Shown in pieces: positions 20,101-28,798 of a DNA stretch of 64,000 bases (the stretch's first letter is position 1; every line of letters begins with the position of its first letter). The position numbers were made by a program, and so were the translations under genes. This stretch comes from CAZDWZ01 sp964509425. GTDB taxonomy: Bacteria > Bdellovibrionota_C > UBA2361 > SZUA-149 > CAZDWZ01. The stretch spans positions 310,001 through 374,000 of the forward strand of contig CAZDWZ010000005.1 in NCBI GenBank assembly GCA_964509425.1. Reading direction: 5' to 3'. The notes beneath the pieces are model-generated. The model did not search any database and had not been told where the DNA came from. It worked only from the letters and a program-made list of their open reading frames with translations.

Positions 20101-23100
20101 AGTTGTCTTGTGAGCTCGAGGTTCCGGGCCGGGTGTTGAAGCGCCCGCTGGAGCTGATCGTTTGTGTCGCGAAGTTGGGTTTCCAGTTGTTGTTTTTCAT
20201 GCACAAGCTCGGCTGCTTTTTCCCGGCGAGTCGATCGGAAAAGTCGCTCCAGCTCCTTCTTGTTTGTTTGCCGGACCTGTGCTTCGATCTGTGCCAGGCT
20301 CCGAGTGGAAGAACCACGGGAATCCGCTCCCGGCGGTACGCCGAGGTCTCTCAGGATCTTTTGGATGATTTGTTCCGCGTGCTCAGGAGAGAGGTGCTTC
20401 ATGATTTCCGCGAGCTGCCTCATCCTTCGAGCACTCTCAATTACAACCAACTGCAGCTGAGGGGATCCAGTGGCTTTGAGTGTGGAGCACAGGCGTGCAT
20501 CCAATTCTGCCAAGACTCGGGTCGCTTCTTGGACCTGGCGAATGAGCTCAGTGCGTCGGCGCGTGAGCTGCTCGACCACTTGCGCTTCTTTTGCGAGTGC
20601 CTGATCATGTCCGGCCTTCGACAGCTGCTCACGGAGCTCCGCCAGCCGCTCAATCTTTTCGTCGAAAGTCTTCGCCTTCGCGAGCTCGATGAGTATCTCG
20701 CGGGGCACTGCGAGATCAGCGCTTGCCATCGAGCGAGTCAGGATATCGGTGGTCCAGCGTTCGATATCGTTTACTTGTCGCTCGAGCTTCTGCCAGTTTT
20801 TCATCCGGCGGTCGATCTGGATCAACTGCTCCAGCCACTCCTGCTCTTTCAGCACATCGCGAAGGGACGGCTCTCGGTTGCCGAGATTTCTCCGGAATTC
20901 ATCGAGTCGCTCGAGTGTTTGACGTTGCTCGATCAGCAACCTGGTAATCTCCGACTCAATAGTCTTGGCTCGTTCAGAGGCGTCAAGCTTGGAGTTTTCG
21001 TAATCCGATCCCTTCTTCCGCATCTCTTCCACCCGTGCGAGCGCCTTTTCGCGGCGGGCGAGAAGGGCGGCTTCTACCTGTTCCACGGAGGCCCCCGGAG
21101 TGAGTTTTAATCGAGCCGTCGTCGCATCCCGCCGGGTGAAGACCGCGACACGCTCGTCGATACCGCGAACGTCTTGAAGAACGTGATGCGTGGTGCGCGT
21201 TCCTCCTTCTGCGGTCTCCTGACGAGTGGTGCGAATTTGAGACTTCTCAAAACGGGGACGAATGGTGCCGTCCGCCTCTTGAAGGCAAAGGAGATCCTTG
21301 ACGTAGGCGCGGTGTGCTTCGATGAGTCTCTGTTTATGCAGATTCTCTCCAATCATTCTATTGAGCTGCTTCGCTGTCTCTCCGCTTCTTCCCATCTTTG
21401 CATACTCGGCCTCGAGCTCGCCGAGGCGGTCTCTCATCTCCTGGATGCGTCTCATTCGATTCGCGTCGGGAGTTTTCTTCTCCATCGCTTCCAGCTTTTT
21501 GGTTAGGGTTTCGAACTCTGCACGATTGTTCCGGGCAGCTACGAGTTGCTGATGAAGTTTTCTAAGCGGGTCAAGTAGTCTGCTCGCCAGGGCGTCGATT
21601 TCGGCAGCGGTGTACGGTCTGCCACGGTGCACTGCGCCAAGCTCGTTCGCCGATTTCCGGAATTGCTCGATGCGGCTCTTTAAGACTTCAAGCGTGGGCA
21701 CATCCGCCATGCTTCTCGAGTGCGCGAGAAGATGCAGGTGGAGTGCCGCGAGATCTGCCTGTTCACACATGGCGGCATTTCCCTTATGTAACCGGAGTGC
21801 TGCCTCGTGCAGGCGATTGATCGTTTCGGAGTCGAGGATGCGAGCGCCGCCCTTGTCGCCAAGTGCCGCGAGGGAAGCTTCCATTGCATTGGCTTGAAGA
21901 CGGAAGGCCCGACGGAGCGCATCCAAGCTGGGGAGGTCGGATGAATTCGTGAAGCTTGCAAACGATTCTCCGAAAATTGCGACAAAATATCGTTTCGGGT
22001 TGTACCACGATCGCGTCTCGGCGGGTGGGATTCTTGCCTCGAGGTACTTATACGCTACGTGAATCTCATCGGCGGCTTTCTGAGCAACAAGAAAATCGTG
22101 ATTGAGCTTGCGGATTTCGTTCAAGAGATCGGCGATCTTTCGTGCCTCCGCCGAGAGAGGTTCCGTATTCGATCTCCGTGACTCACTCGAGCGTTCCGTG
22201 CTCCTTCGCCCTTCTTGAGGTTGCTGAGGTGTCTTGCCCTCCGGATTCCGGGCGTGTTCGGCCTCTTTCGCTCGATCCAATTGTTCTTGAGTTTTCCGGA
22301 GTTCCTCTCGAATCCGCCGCACTTCAGCATTTGCCGGCGCGATCTTCGCGTCATATGCGGCTTTCAGGAGTTCACCTTCGTAGGGTTGTCCCAGAATGTC
22401 GAGTTTTCTGAGAGCCCGATAGGTGTGAGGATCGGACCCATTCATATCGACGTTCCGTCGCAAGTAGCGGAGCGCGCTTTCCATCTCGGCAACGTCACGA
22501 TGGTGTTGCGCAGTGGCCTCTGAATTTTTCGCTACTGCTTTCTGAGCGTGTGCCACGATCTCCGCGGCAGTTTCGTGGGTGACCATGAAACAATCGTTCC
22601 AGAGGCCGAGGCGTTGGAATGCTCCCTCGGTCGACCATTGGTGAGGCCAGCCGATGTAGTGGCCGAAAATTCTGGGGTGTCCATTCGCATTAAACCAGGA
22701 TTGAGCGGCTTCACGTAATCTTGCGATTTGGTAGTCGGACATTCCCTTCTGCAATTCGAGGAGTCGGGCCTCCATTTGGTGGTAGGTCCGCGGGAGGGTA
22801 TCGGGGTCGACCCCCATTTTGGCGAAGTACGCTTCAGCCTCACCCACTCGCATGTGACGGTAGCGGCCCGTTTCGGCGACCCAGAATTCATGCGCATTCG
22901 CCTCGCGCATGAGCTTGTTCATTTTTGATATGACTTCCGCCCGGGCTTCGTTTGATTCGAGACCGCGAGTCGCCTTATCGATGAGCTCTATCCACTGCTC
23001 GCGATTCTTAGGGACTTCCTTCAACGTTGGATCAAATTCTTTCGCTCTTTCAAGAAGGCGTTCGCGGGCGCGATAATGAATTTGTGGATCCCACGCCCGA

Positions 23101-26100
23101 TGCCCACCGTCGAGGAAGGCTTTGACATTATCTGCCCAGCCTCGTTCGAGAAGTCTGGCGCGCGCGTTTTGGAGAGACTCGCCAGCAGCACCCCAACGGA
23201 ACCGTAGTGCATTTCCGAGACTCTCCCCGACATAGTACAGAGCCTGGAGCGAGCGCCACATCCAACCGTTTACGGAGGGCCCGAAGAGAAAGGCAGCCCA
23301 AGACCCTTCCGGCCGTTGGGGATCCATCAGGCGTCTTGCAGATTCGACGACGGCCTTCTCCTGCGCCGGAGTCTTTGCGTGCTCCAACGCTTCGTTGATA
23401 GTTTTATTCCACTCCTCGAGTGTCCGAGGAGTCTCTTTATTCTCGAGGCCGAGCACTTTGCGCTGACCTTCTGCGGTTGTAGGGGCTTCCTCCGGAATCG
23501 TCCTTGGCCGTGCGGCTTCGGGTGCGCTGCCAGGAGTTTGCTGACCACCGTGACCGTGAGTGTTTACCGGCTCGATGGGACGGGCCTCAGGGGCGGCTTC
23601 TTTTTTCGGTTGTTCCGTCCGCGACTCTTCGGCTCTCCGGGAGTCGTCCGCCTTCTTCCGCGTTTCGGCAGTATCGTTCGTCCGTCCGCGATGCTGCTCC
23701 AGCGGTGTGCGCGGGTGATCGGCTACGACCGGGTTTCCTCCCTCGAGTGGTGAGCCGTGATGCAATCCGGCATCAGCGAAGAGATTTGGATCAACCGTAT
23801 CCGGACCTCGAACAACGGGCTGGTGAGAGTCAACAACTGGTTGGCGGGATTCGACGACTGGCCGGCCCTCAGTTCCAGTGCCTGGGTGATTATTGACGAC
23901 CGTATCACCAGCCGGTGCCTCAACGGTGTGGCTTACGAAGACCGTCTCACCATCGGTTAAGGCACCCTCTTGCACGGGGGTCTCTGCCCTATTCGCCTCT
24001 GCAGGCTCGACGACTCGGCGCTCCCCGCCGGTTTCAGCTTCTCGCCCCTCAACTGGGCGTGTCGATTCTTCACCGGTGCCGGGTTTCTGCTGCTCTGGGG
24101 TGGCACCAGTTTTCTTCCCACCGGCTCCTTCCGCCGCTACGGGTTCTGCGATGCCAAAGGTCCAGCGAAAGCCTTTCACTCCCCCTGTCCAGCAGGCTTT
24201 TGCGAAATTCGTGATGCCGGTGAGCGCCGGTTGAGCAATGTATCGCATCCCCAGAACGAACATCGGAGCCATATACGCGGCATGTGCGGCCCGGTTTGCT
24301 CCATCCCTCACACCGTCCTGGAGAGTGCCTCCGATGTTTGAGACGAGTCCGATGAGACCCTTCTCCATCCCGACGTCTACCATCTTCATCCCGATTCCCG
24401 AGACGAATTCCGCCGTCATCATGCCGCTTGTCTCCGTAATTAGCGAGACGACGATATTGTGCGTGAAGTCGGAAACGGCCCTCTTGATGAATTCGTTCTC
24501 CATCGCCGCGAGAGCGTTCTTGCTGAACCCTCCGGCGAGAATCTCTGCCGTGGTGAGACCATGAACTTTGTTTCCGAGAGACAGGAGGACGACACGATTA
24601 CCGACGAACTCCGCGATAGCATGAGAACAGCCCATGGTGATCGTGAGTGCGAGACCTTCGACTGCGGCGTGATTGATGTCGTGTTTGTATTCGTCGGTGA
24701 AGAGATTGTAGGCGATGGGGACAATAAGACAATTTTGGAGAATGGAATTCTCCCCGAAGGATTCAGTCCAGTCCCGGCGGAACATCTGGTATCCGTCGCC
24801 CCGGATGCCGTATTTGATTAACGTCGTGGTTGCCAAGCTCGTCGCACTGATGAACCCGAAGGTTACATACCAAGCGGCACCGCCGGTAAAAAATCCTGCC
24901 ACAGTGACGGCCGCAATCGTTCCTACCATTTGAACGCGCTCGGCCATTGCGTTCTTCATCTCCCGGAGCATCGTGGCGCTCTCCTGGCAGATGTGATTGC
25001 GAGTCAGATACTCTTCGCAGATTCCGTGGGACAATTCGTAAATGATTGGCTCCGTTTGTATCGAGCCCGATCGCGTGCGACGCCCTCGCGACTCTGATTC
25101 TCGGCGCTGAGGGCTGGCAAGCCAAAGTTCGGTTTGTCGATCATGAAATGATTTTAGCTCGGCGATCTGTCGGTCGAGGTGAGCAGCGTTAAGAAGGCTT
25201 CTCCCGGTATTTACTGACCAACTTCCCCAGCCGATGCCGCCGGATTGCTCGTGTACCTTTCGACGCTCAAGTCGTTCGATCATCTCGCTTCCAGTAAGCG
25301 CATTTCCCGGAACGAGGTCGTTCCGGAAATCGAACCGATCGTCTCCGGTAAGCTTCCGAGATCCGTAATCTTCGAGAGACTCGGCGCTGATGCCGTTTTC
25401 TTTCAAGTACTGGACGAAGTCGTCGCTCAGCTTGTCGATGCAATCCCGTTTTCCATCGGGATCGTAGGCGGCCTTGTCCTCCGCCGTCCGAAATCGATTT
25501 TCCATGGCGCTCCGAATGACGGCCATGTCTCGTTTTCCAGTAATCCCTGAGAGGGCTTCGGCGAGCTTCTGAACGCTATCTAAATCACCGCTCTGCAGAC
25601 GGTGGCCGAACGAAGCGGCCCGGAGTTTGCCGAGATTTTGTGTGTTCAACCTTCGGTCCGCATCCGTCCGGAGATTATCACCTTGATAGCAAAGGCTGTA
25701 TTGCTCTTCGATTCTCCGGTTGTGCTGAACCTGCGCTCTTCTTGCCGCTTCAGTGTAGGCTTCGAGCTGCCGCCGGTACTCAGCGCCGTTCCCGGCTTTG
25801 AGATGTCCATCCAGAACTCGCTTCTGCTCGTCATTGGGCCGAAAGTGGAATTGAACCGGCGTGTTAACGAGGTTGTAGTTAATGTTCCCGCCGTTTATTG
25901 CGAGGCCGTATCGGATGATGCACGCATCGGCTTTTGCGTAGAGCTCTCGTCGTTCTGTGGCCTTGGCGGGATCCTTTCCGAGTGCTGCGGCATTTGCCAG
26001 AGCCTGGAGCGCTTCGAGAGCCGGAGCATTCTCTGACCCGGTTCCCAACCTCGCTTTGGCCGTCACCATGAGGCGCGCGCGGGAGGGATCGGAATCAAGC

Positions 26101-28631
26101 GCTTGGAAAAACTTCATCAGTTTCTCTTGATCGTATAAACCGTCGTGTCCGATGCAGGACGCACGGGCGTGCGTCAGGATTTCTGCAACCGGCGGCACTC
26201 CGCGGTTCAGCATCTGGTGGGTTTCGATTGCGTGGGCGAGTTCAATCTTCCCTTCGCATCGAGCAACGAGAGAGTCTCTGTCGTCGGCCCAAGTGAAGAA
26301 TCGCCCGATTACTTCCTTGAAGTTCCTACAGTCGCTTGCTCCAGAGAGATGGGGGATCACTTCCTCGACGAACATGCGATCAAATTCTGCTCGCTCGGTC
26401 TCGCTCATCTCGTGATATCGGCGAATTAGATCTTCTACATCTTTCTTTTCAGCCGCTATCGGACTGAAGGATAGAGTACGGATTCTCGTTCCCCAACCGT
26501 CATCGAACCAGTGTTTGTGCCCTCCCGCAAAGAGCATATGTGCTTCGTGCACGAGCGCGTGAACCCGATTTCCATCGTAGAGCGCGAGCATCATTCGGCC
26601 TTCCGCGCAGTCGCCGAGGTCTATCTGTATGTCGCTTCGCGCATCGAGATTGAAGCGGTCGCTATAAATGCTGTTTACAATGTGAAGATCCGAGATACCC
26701 ATCTCGGTGAGCAAACTATTCGCACGGCGTCCTTCATTGTTTCTCCTGATGCTCCGGAGCGCGGGTGCGAGACGTTTTCCATCCGTCCCGATATCCGCCC
26801 ATCCGTCCCAAAAGCCACGGTTGTCCGCCTTGGCATTCTCGTGGAGCGAGGTGAAGATCTCATCGGCGATCTTTGAGTTGTGCAGGTAGGCGTGATGGGT
26901 CTCGTCATGCATCCGATGGAGGTCGGCCCGGATTCCCCCGAAAATCCCGATTCCGCTCATTTGGCCGTTTGTGAGAATCAGCGCGACGAATAGATTCTCA
27001 TGCAGGTCCAGAGTTGTGGTGAGATTCGCACGCGAGTCCCGAACGGAGTCGCGAGTAATAGCGCCTGTAGTGCCTCCCTTCACCGTCTCTTCACGAATGG
27101 TAAGTCGATGCTCCTCGAGAAGGAGCGAACGTCGAAGTTCGTTCCGGTAGACGGTCCCTCGTGCCAACCTCAAGCCGTCGAGAAAATGCTCTGACGTGTT
27201 CCCGAAATACGGTTGAACGCTTCGGAGAAAGCTCCGCTCCTGATGATCCATATTCGAAATAATTGTTTCGCGGAGTCGTAGGTTCTCTTCCGAACTCCCT
27301 GTGCTGCGGACGGACGCGAGCCAGCTCCCTTGACTCCTCCCAAAGTCAGCGCCTCGGTCAGTGATCATCGCGGAGATCTGGAGGGCTGTCGGCGAACCGG
27401 TGGCGCTCGTAAAGAGCTCTCGAATCACTGCACGTTCAGAAGCTCGAAGATTCGGACGGCTGTCGATGAAGGCGTCGAGATCCGATTTCGTTGACGGCGC
27501 ACTCGAACAATACAGTCTTCGGTAACTTTGTAGAATAACGCGCCGCTCTTCGATGGAGGTTCCGCGCAGAGTTTCGAGGAGTCCCAGTATGGGATCCGGC
27601 TTTTGCATCGCCGAATACGCGATGGCGGCGAGAAACTCATCACGGTTTGCTCCGATAAGCTGCTGCAGTCGTGTCTCAAACGGCACCCGTTCGGCGGGTC
27701 CGAAGAGATGTGCCGCGCTTACTCGCGCGATCGGCGGAGTCGGAAGTTTTGCGATTCCGTCTAGCTGTTTGATAAGCGTAGTATTCCAGTTCTCCGAGAA
27801 ATAGCTCGTGGCGATGAACTCGAGGACCCCGCTAAACGATGCCCAACCAAGACGGTCTCCAACGCTTTGTCCGCCATGGTTCCGCATGTGGACTCGTTCG
27901 AGCCACGCGTATGTGGTTCCGTCGAGTTCGCCGAGAATGGCTTGAACCTTTTTGCCCTCGCAGCCGCCGAAGCGATAGAGAAGCGCAGAGTTTAGCCTCG
28001 AATATATGTTCCTCGCCTTGTCGATTGCCTCTTGCACTTCGCCGACTCCGGCTTGGTAGCGAGTATTCAGAAATCTTCGAGCATCCGGTGTGAGGACGTC
28101 TTCGTGGAGCGCCAGGAATTCGAGCCACTGAGTGTGAAGACGAGCGGGCATAGTGTCGGAAAGACCTTGGACCGTGCGGTTTCCCCGCCCCATTCCTTGG
28201 GCGTTGACGGCGAGAAGCTCCAACCGTGTCTGATCTTCAATTTGCTTCAGCTCGTTCATGATCGCGGTGTTGAGCGCGCGGCCTGATGGCGAGTTTGGAT
28301 CGATGCGGAGCCCGTACGGCATGGTGGTGAGCGAAGCAATTAAATCATTGCGCGCTGCTTGGGCGGTTCTTTGGCGTTCGGCCATGTTTGAGCTGTCGGC
28401 GCCTGCGAGCAAAGCAGCATTCTCGTTTGCGACCCTTCTAAGGTCTCTCGAAAAATCCCTTGCCTGGGCGGCATCTAACTTCAATCCCGGGATTGCGACT
28501 GGAAGAACCATCGCAGGCGCGAGCTGTAATTCCGCCGGCGCGCTTGGCGCCTCGTGGAAAAGGTCTGGAAATGCTGGAACGCCGGTCGATCGACCAGGGG
28601 GTGGGGGAACCACGTTTTGCGTAGTGCTCAT
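14157..28631 (-). CDS. Giant 4,824-residue membrane-linked coiled-coil protein of unknown family
   Basis: One uninterrupted frame of 14.5 kb. Residues 1-1200 are helical, with GTD-type, faintly annexin-like helical repeats (GTSIEERRVILQSYRRLY near 360, GTDGKRLAPALRSIRR near 630). Near 1235-1475 lie several hydrophobic segments (AAVTVAGFFTGGAAWYVTFG; VVLLSL; MFVLGMRYIAQPAL). Residues about 1500-1735 are a Pro/Thr/Glu linker. About 1850-3400 is dominated by Arg/Glu-rich coiled coil. The remainder mixes helical modules with Trp-rich amphipathic stretches, a probable membrane helix near 4635 (LLIMYVLTRFSFFRWLF) and an acidic tail. No signal peptide is seen at the ATG. It faces a DAG-kinase/formyltransferase operon across a 167-base divergent spacer and has no operon partner. 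Plausible roles are a tether, cell-surface filament or contact-dependent effector, but I cannot choose between them. Confidence 0.85.
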   Translation of the reverse strand: MSTTQNVVPPPPGRSTGVPAFPDLFHEAPSAPAELQLAPAMVLPVAIPGLKLDAAQARDFSRDLRRVANENAALLAGADSSNMAERQRTAQAARNDLIASLTTMPYGLRIDPNSPSGRALNTAIMNELKQIEDQTRLELLAVNAQGMGRGNRTVQGLSDTMPARLHTQWLEFLALHEDVLTPDARRFLNTRYQAGVGEVQEAIDKARNIYSRLNSALLYRFGGCEGKKVQAILGELDGTTYAWLERVHMRNHGGQSVGDRLGWASFSGVLEFIATSYFSENWNTTLIKQLDGIAKLPTPPIARVSAAHLFGPAERVPFETRLQQLIGANRDEFLAAIAYSAMQKPDPILGLLETLRGTSIEERRVILQSYRRLYCSSAPSTKSDLDAFIDSRPNLRASERAVIRELFTSATGSPTALQISAMITDRGADFGRSQGSWLASVRSTGSSEENLRLRETIISNMDHQERSFLRSVQPYFGNTSEHFLDGLRLARGTVYRNELRRSLLLEEHRLTIREETVKGGTTGAITRDSVRDSRANLTTTLDLHENLFVALILTNGQMSGIGIFGGIRADLHRMHDETHHAYLHNSKIADEIFTSLHENAKADNRGFWDGWADIGTDGKRLAPALRSIRRNNEGRRANSLLTEMGISDLHIVNSIYSDRFNLDARSDIQIDLGDCAEGRMMLALYDGNRVHALVHEAHMLFAGGHKHWFDDGWGTRIRTLSFSPIAAEKKDVEDLIRRYHEMSETERAEFDRMFVEEVIPHLSGASDCRNFKEVIGRFFTWADDRDSLVARCEGKIELAHAIETHQMLNRGVPPVAEILTHARASCIGHDGLYDQEKLMKFFQALDSDPSRARLMVTAKARLGTGSENAPALEALQALANAAALGKDPAKATERRELYAKADACIIRYGLAINGGNINYNLVNTPVQFHFRPNDEQKRVLDGHLKAGNGAEYRRQLEAYTEAARRAQVQHNRRIEEQYSLCYQGDNLRTDADRRLNTQNLGKLRAASFGHRLQSGDLDSVQKLAEALSGITGKRDMAVIRSAMENRFRTAEDKAAYDPDGKRDCIDKLSDDFVQYLKENGISAESLEDYGSRKLTGDDRFDFRNDLVPGNALTGSEMIERLERRKVHEQSGGIGWGSWSVNTGRSLLNAAHLDRQIAELKSFHDRQTELWLASPQRRESESRGRRTRSGSIQTEPIIYELSHGICEEYLTRNHICQESATMLREMKNAMAERVQMVGTIAAVTVAGFFTGGAAWYVTFGFISATSLATTTLIKYGIRGDGYQMFRRDWTESFGENSILQNCLIVPIAYNLFTDEYKHDINHAAVEGLALTITMGCSHAIAEFVGNRVVLLSLGNKVHGLTTAEILAGGFSKNALAAMENEFIKRAVSDFTHNIVVSLITETSGMMTAEFVSGIGMKMVDVGMEKGLIGLVSNIGGTLQDGVRDGANRAAHAAYMAPMFVLGMRYIAQPALTGITNFAKACWTGGVKGFRWTFGIAEPVAAEGAGGKKTGATPEQQKPGTGEESTRPVEGREAETGGERRVVEPAEANRAETPVQEGALTDGETVFVSHTVEAPAGDTVVNNHPGTGTEGRPVVESRQPVVDSHQPVVRGPDTVDPNLFADAGLHHGSPLEGGNPVVADHPRTPLEQHRGRTNDTAETRKKADDSRRAEESRTEQPKKEAAPEARPIEPVNTHGHGGQQTPGSAPEAARPRTIPEEAPTTAEGQRKVLGLENKETPRTLEEWNKTINEALEHAKTPAQEKAVVESARRLMDPQRPEGSWAAFLFGPSVNGWMWRSLQALYYVGESLGNALRFRWGAAGESLQNARARLLERGWADNVKAFLDGGHRAWDPQIHYRARERLLERAKEFDPTLKEVPKNREQWIELIDKATRGLESNEARAEVISKMNKLMREANAHEFWVAETGRYRHMRVGEAEAYFAKMGVDPDTLPRTYHQMEARLLELQKGMSDYQIARLREAAQSWFNANGHPRIFGHYIGWPHQWSTEGAFQRLGLWNDCFMVTHETAAEIVAHAQKAVAKNSEATAQHHRDVAEMESALRYLRRNVDMNGSDPHTYRALRKLDILGQPYEGELLKAAYDAKIAPANAEVRRIREELRKTQEQLDRAKEAEHARNPEGKTPQQPQEGRRSTERSSESRRSNTEPLSAEARKIADLLNEIRKLNHDFLVAQKAADEIHVAYKYLEARIPPAETRSWYNPKRYFVAIFGESFASFTNSSDLPSLDALRRAFRLQANAMEASLAALGDKGGARILDSETINRLHEAALRLHKGNAAMCEQADLAALHLHLLAHSRSMADVPTLEVLKSRIEQFRKSANELGAVHRGRPYTAAEIDALASRLLDPLRKLHQQLVAARNNRAEFETLTKKLEAMEKKTPDANRMRRIQEMRDRLGELEAEYAKMGRSGETAKQLNRMIGENLHKQRLIEAHRAYVKDLLCLQEADGTIRPRFEKSQIRTTRQETAEGGTRTTHHVLQDVRGIDERVAVFTRRDATTARLKLTPGASVEQVEAALLARREKALARVEEMRKKGSDYENSKLDASERAKTIESEITRLLIEQRQTLERLDEFRRNLGNREPSLRDVLKEQEWLEQLIQIDRRMKNWQKLERQVNDIERWTTDILTRSMASADLAVPREILIELAKAKTFDEKIERLAELREQLSKAGHDQALAKEAQVVEQLTRRRTELIRQVQEATRVLAELDARLCSTLKATGSPQLQLVVIESARRMRQLAEIMKHLSPEHAEQIIQKILRDLGVPPGADSRGSSTRSLAQIEAQVRQTNKKELERLFRSTRREKAAELVHEKQQLETQLRDTNDQLQRALQHPARNLELTRQLRSRIEQIKARLAELAPTRLRAAALEAARLAEDLEIARLCNQAWIRQIELRAHDVIVELRRRCGFDFDLYTEQQIIEHAARTGAAPEQVAAEIARMKMEAKDELLRLYDEARSQATIEQQAENFRHSISEAELILREAPAEIRQLSDGEIKRIASEDAQRVLEAHNSHIELELLSLIEEAVASTARQHLSQLRGSAGQSPALNEAAFEGLVRDSIQAQLSEWKKAIDYIIQAHDEARALMKEMMRQESLFPELNALPEAMRHHEQRARNLHKRETRRLENELARETARLESELEYGGTREAALRQRLNELNELKQTEEVVQERARLTRELAREDWSRKREKLERRLEELTDERIAAEVESAREVRRLLESDQAEARRAQIERSCNAAEGRLERLNQRYNELTPEFVAAEGQKARADLLEKARGSTEAELSHAATRRERQLKLERAQVAREIRRVAEAVRGPVGSDVPQLTRQEIEFEVARIRAEAEKRLPQNKGADDLQRKLLSEREGIQKTLRETNWEGERAKLRENVARLRQELSVDESARRLNSLHEQLAQIRRNRLTEKRTRHSLNEEFVSKYAREVSERYFKQESKRIESEKHRIQQELRELQRIEDELLGRVNEGGERLGGLLEFSTCFQGGYQPGELSTEAAIRWLGYKPGDVLPDTPEGWREAMHRRLDTEFELWKRLRIIDAATKMMNDSLNISKRPVFWSEVWKATVNLSIERGLYRIAELFGEQLVWSFRQLGQALFYDPWSMKLDRIGRIIFGDSFCISRDLRWALEFQGSSKISEYLLHETVVARDYGLKTTTSTRNVLIENWMCWIIPLPDIIPIRFLRSINFLIIFPNRALQANLARELILRHGDLNLADPSFAKACHAIEARKHIGRLNALTESEIRYAASKARANPGANAETILAAETYLCGLLPQSGVSEAWWFMKPFVYLAEVLMPPRLVNSTIKSEKLSLANCERLAKLHIEGIARAKKVISRTGEAVGYHADALRSDIHLSEYSPARYRALVESRDPTLWAEYEAAFTYLEQFPSGVEGRTTARIFRSLSSHTMHLNEFVTFERLCQIYRNMNSAIRALNMRDVSGYHFWNNLSRGDFSVHHAAEQILTRLNGELARAESVYDARVAALGRHAPPQTLKLLRTEFLKTKNRLLREIREVSASRDLLMDLTLHTRSEDPFRIVAFREGARSLDSIALLKERIETFHLRDRLNASIGMKAGKDHAPDVVQQHTKKALNQFADEVRQARDRAVEEAYRKLKPGEVFSMNNVDMREVNALLASERGLRLRCTEDFLIEFGERGTRLRSPWQSEAVVSEKGLLRQRINNSVVDHPFSEARLQAFRDMMTVGEILGVPGEFAFSREMTNAAKYESFRKYYETALANAKDMASRNRVEAAMSFVEDLLLRSVNGRVARVDQIESLAKRLKKIQERALALEMVGMNPEARCFTAEEVKAYHDAQVEKMPWLTRELGAARDHLLMLLGRKPRALALKELGLQGEGRRYSYEELDAAYKKKASENPADEPSLREARDSAYEILWKEGEADVRWHERGGWWNPTNWPIISYIKLHHAFNLVGDAFNIIRWMLPSRLVSWFDRSLSLIADQAAFWRRMGWVRAEYQGTGLMENLAKIAAEGRMSRTDADLFRYQQNPAQTRPTGHHEQLYHDLMNDPKAFWKHLQGAVKRTPIDKDLITLELFGNGGVTRERGLLLESRKAVQNLEVLTDPVKLLEHCERLIAEANGDPKRIREIVEAYNRLAANLKPGLPWRFGILPPRDSFIGRLLGRYYDFLGTMLHDIPKFLLIMYVLTRFSFFRWLFGNWDIFGTGDDDFDDFLKRLSRKSSRWGSPLKSRGMLSPNADDDVITADSHGWWEDMGQRELEDPEHQKDEKDFETANVLQEQRNEFFAAMPAPIGQSDSDDDGEPGVPRIKPQAPDAEARERDKAQVRFHDAMSANSARHARMQNLRLPDKGTGMLSEYFSRSRFPFLG

Positions 28632-28677
28632 AGCAAGAACCTTTGATGCGAACCCTTAGATGCCTAATAGTTTTATG

Positions 28678-28701
28678 CGCCAACTATGCTTTGTGTTGGC
28701 G
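28678..28701. promoter_or_regulatory. Inverted repeat in the divergent promoter region
   Basis: CGCCAAC and GTTGGCG are separated by 10 bases, midway between the giant gene start (28631, minus) and the kinase start (28799, plus). The symmetry and position would suit an operator or an mRNA leader hairpin of the giant gene. No regulator is identified. Confidence 0.4.
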
Positions 28702-28798
28702 GTTCGCGAGCAATGTCCTTAGAATGTTTCGGGTCTGAAATAAGAACGTAGCCTTCTTCGTCTCAGCGAAAGGAAAGGGCGGGGCGCGTAGGAAAAAA

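Noticed and set aside
20103..21110. Plus-strand frame of 335 codons opposite the giant gene.
   Set aside because: A mirror reading of the Arg/Glu-rich coiled-coil region, with no ribosome site or motif.
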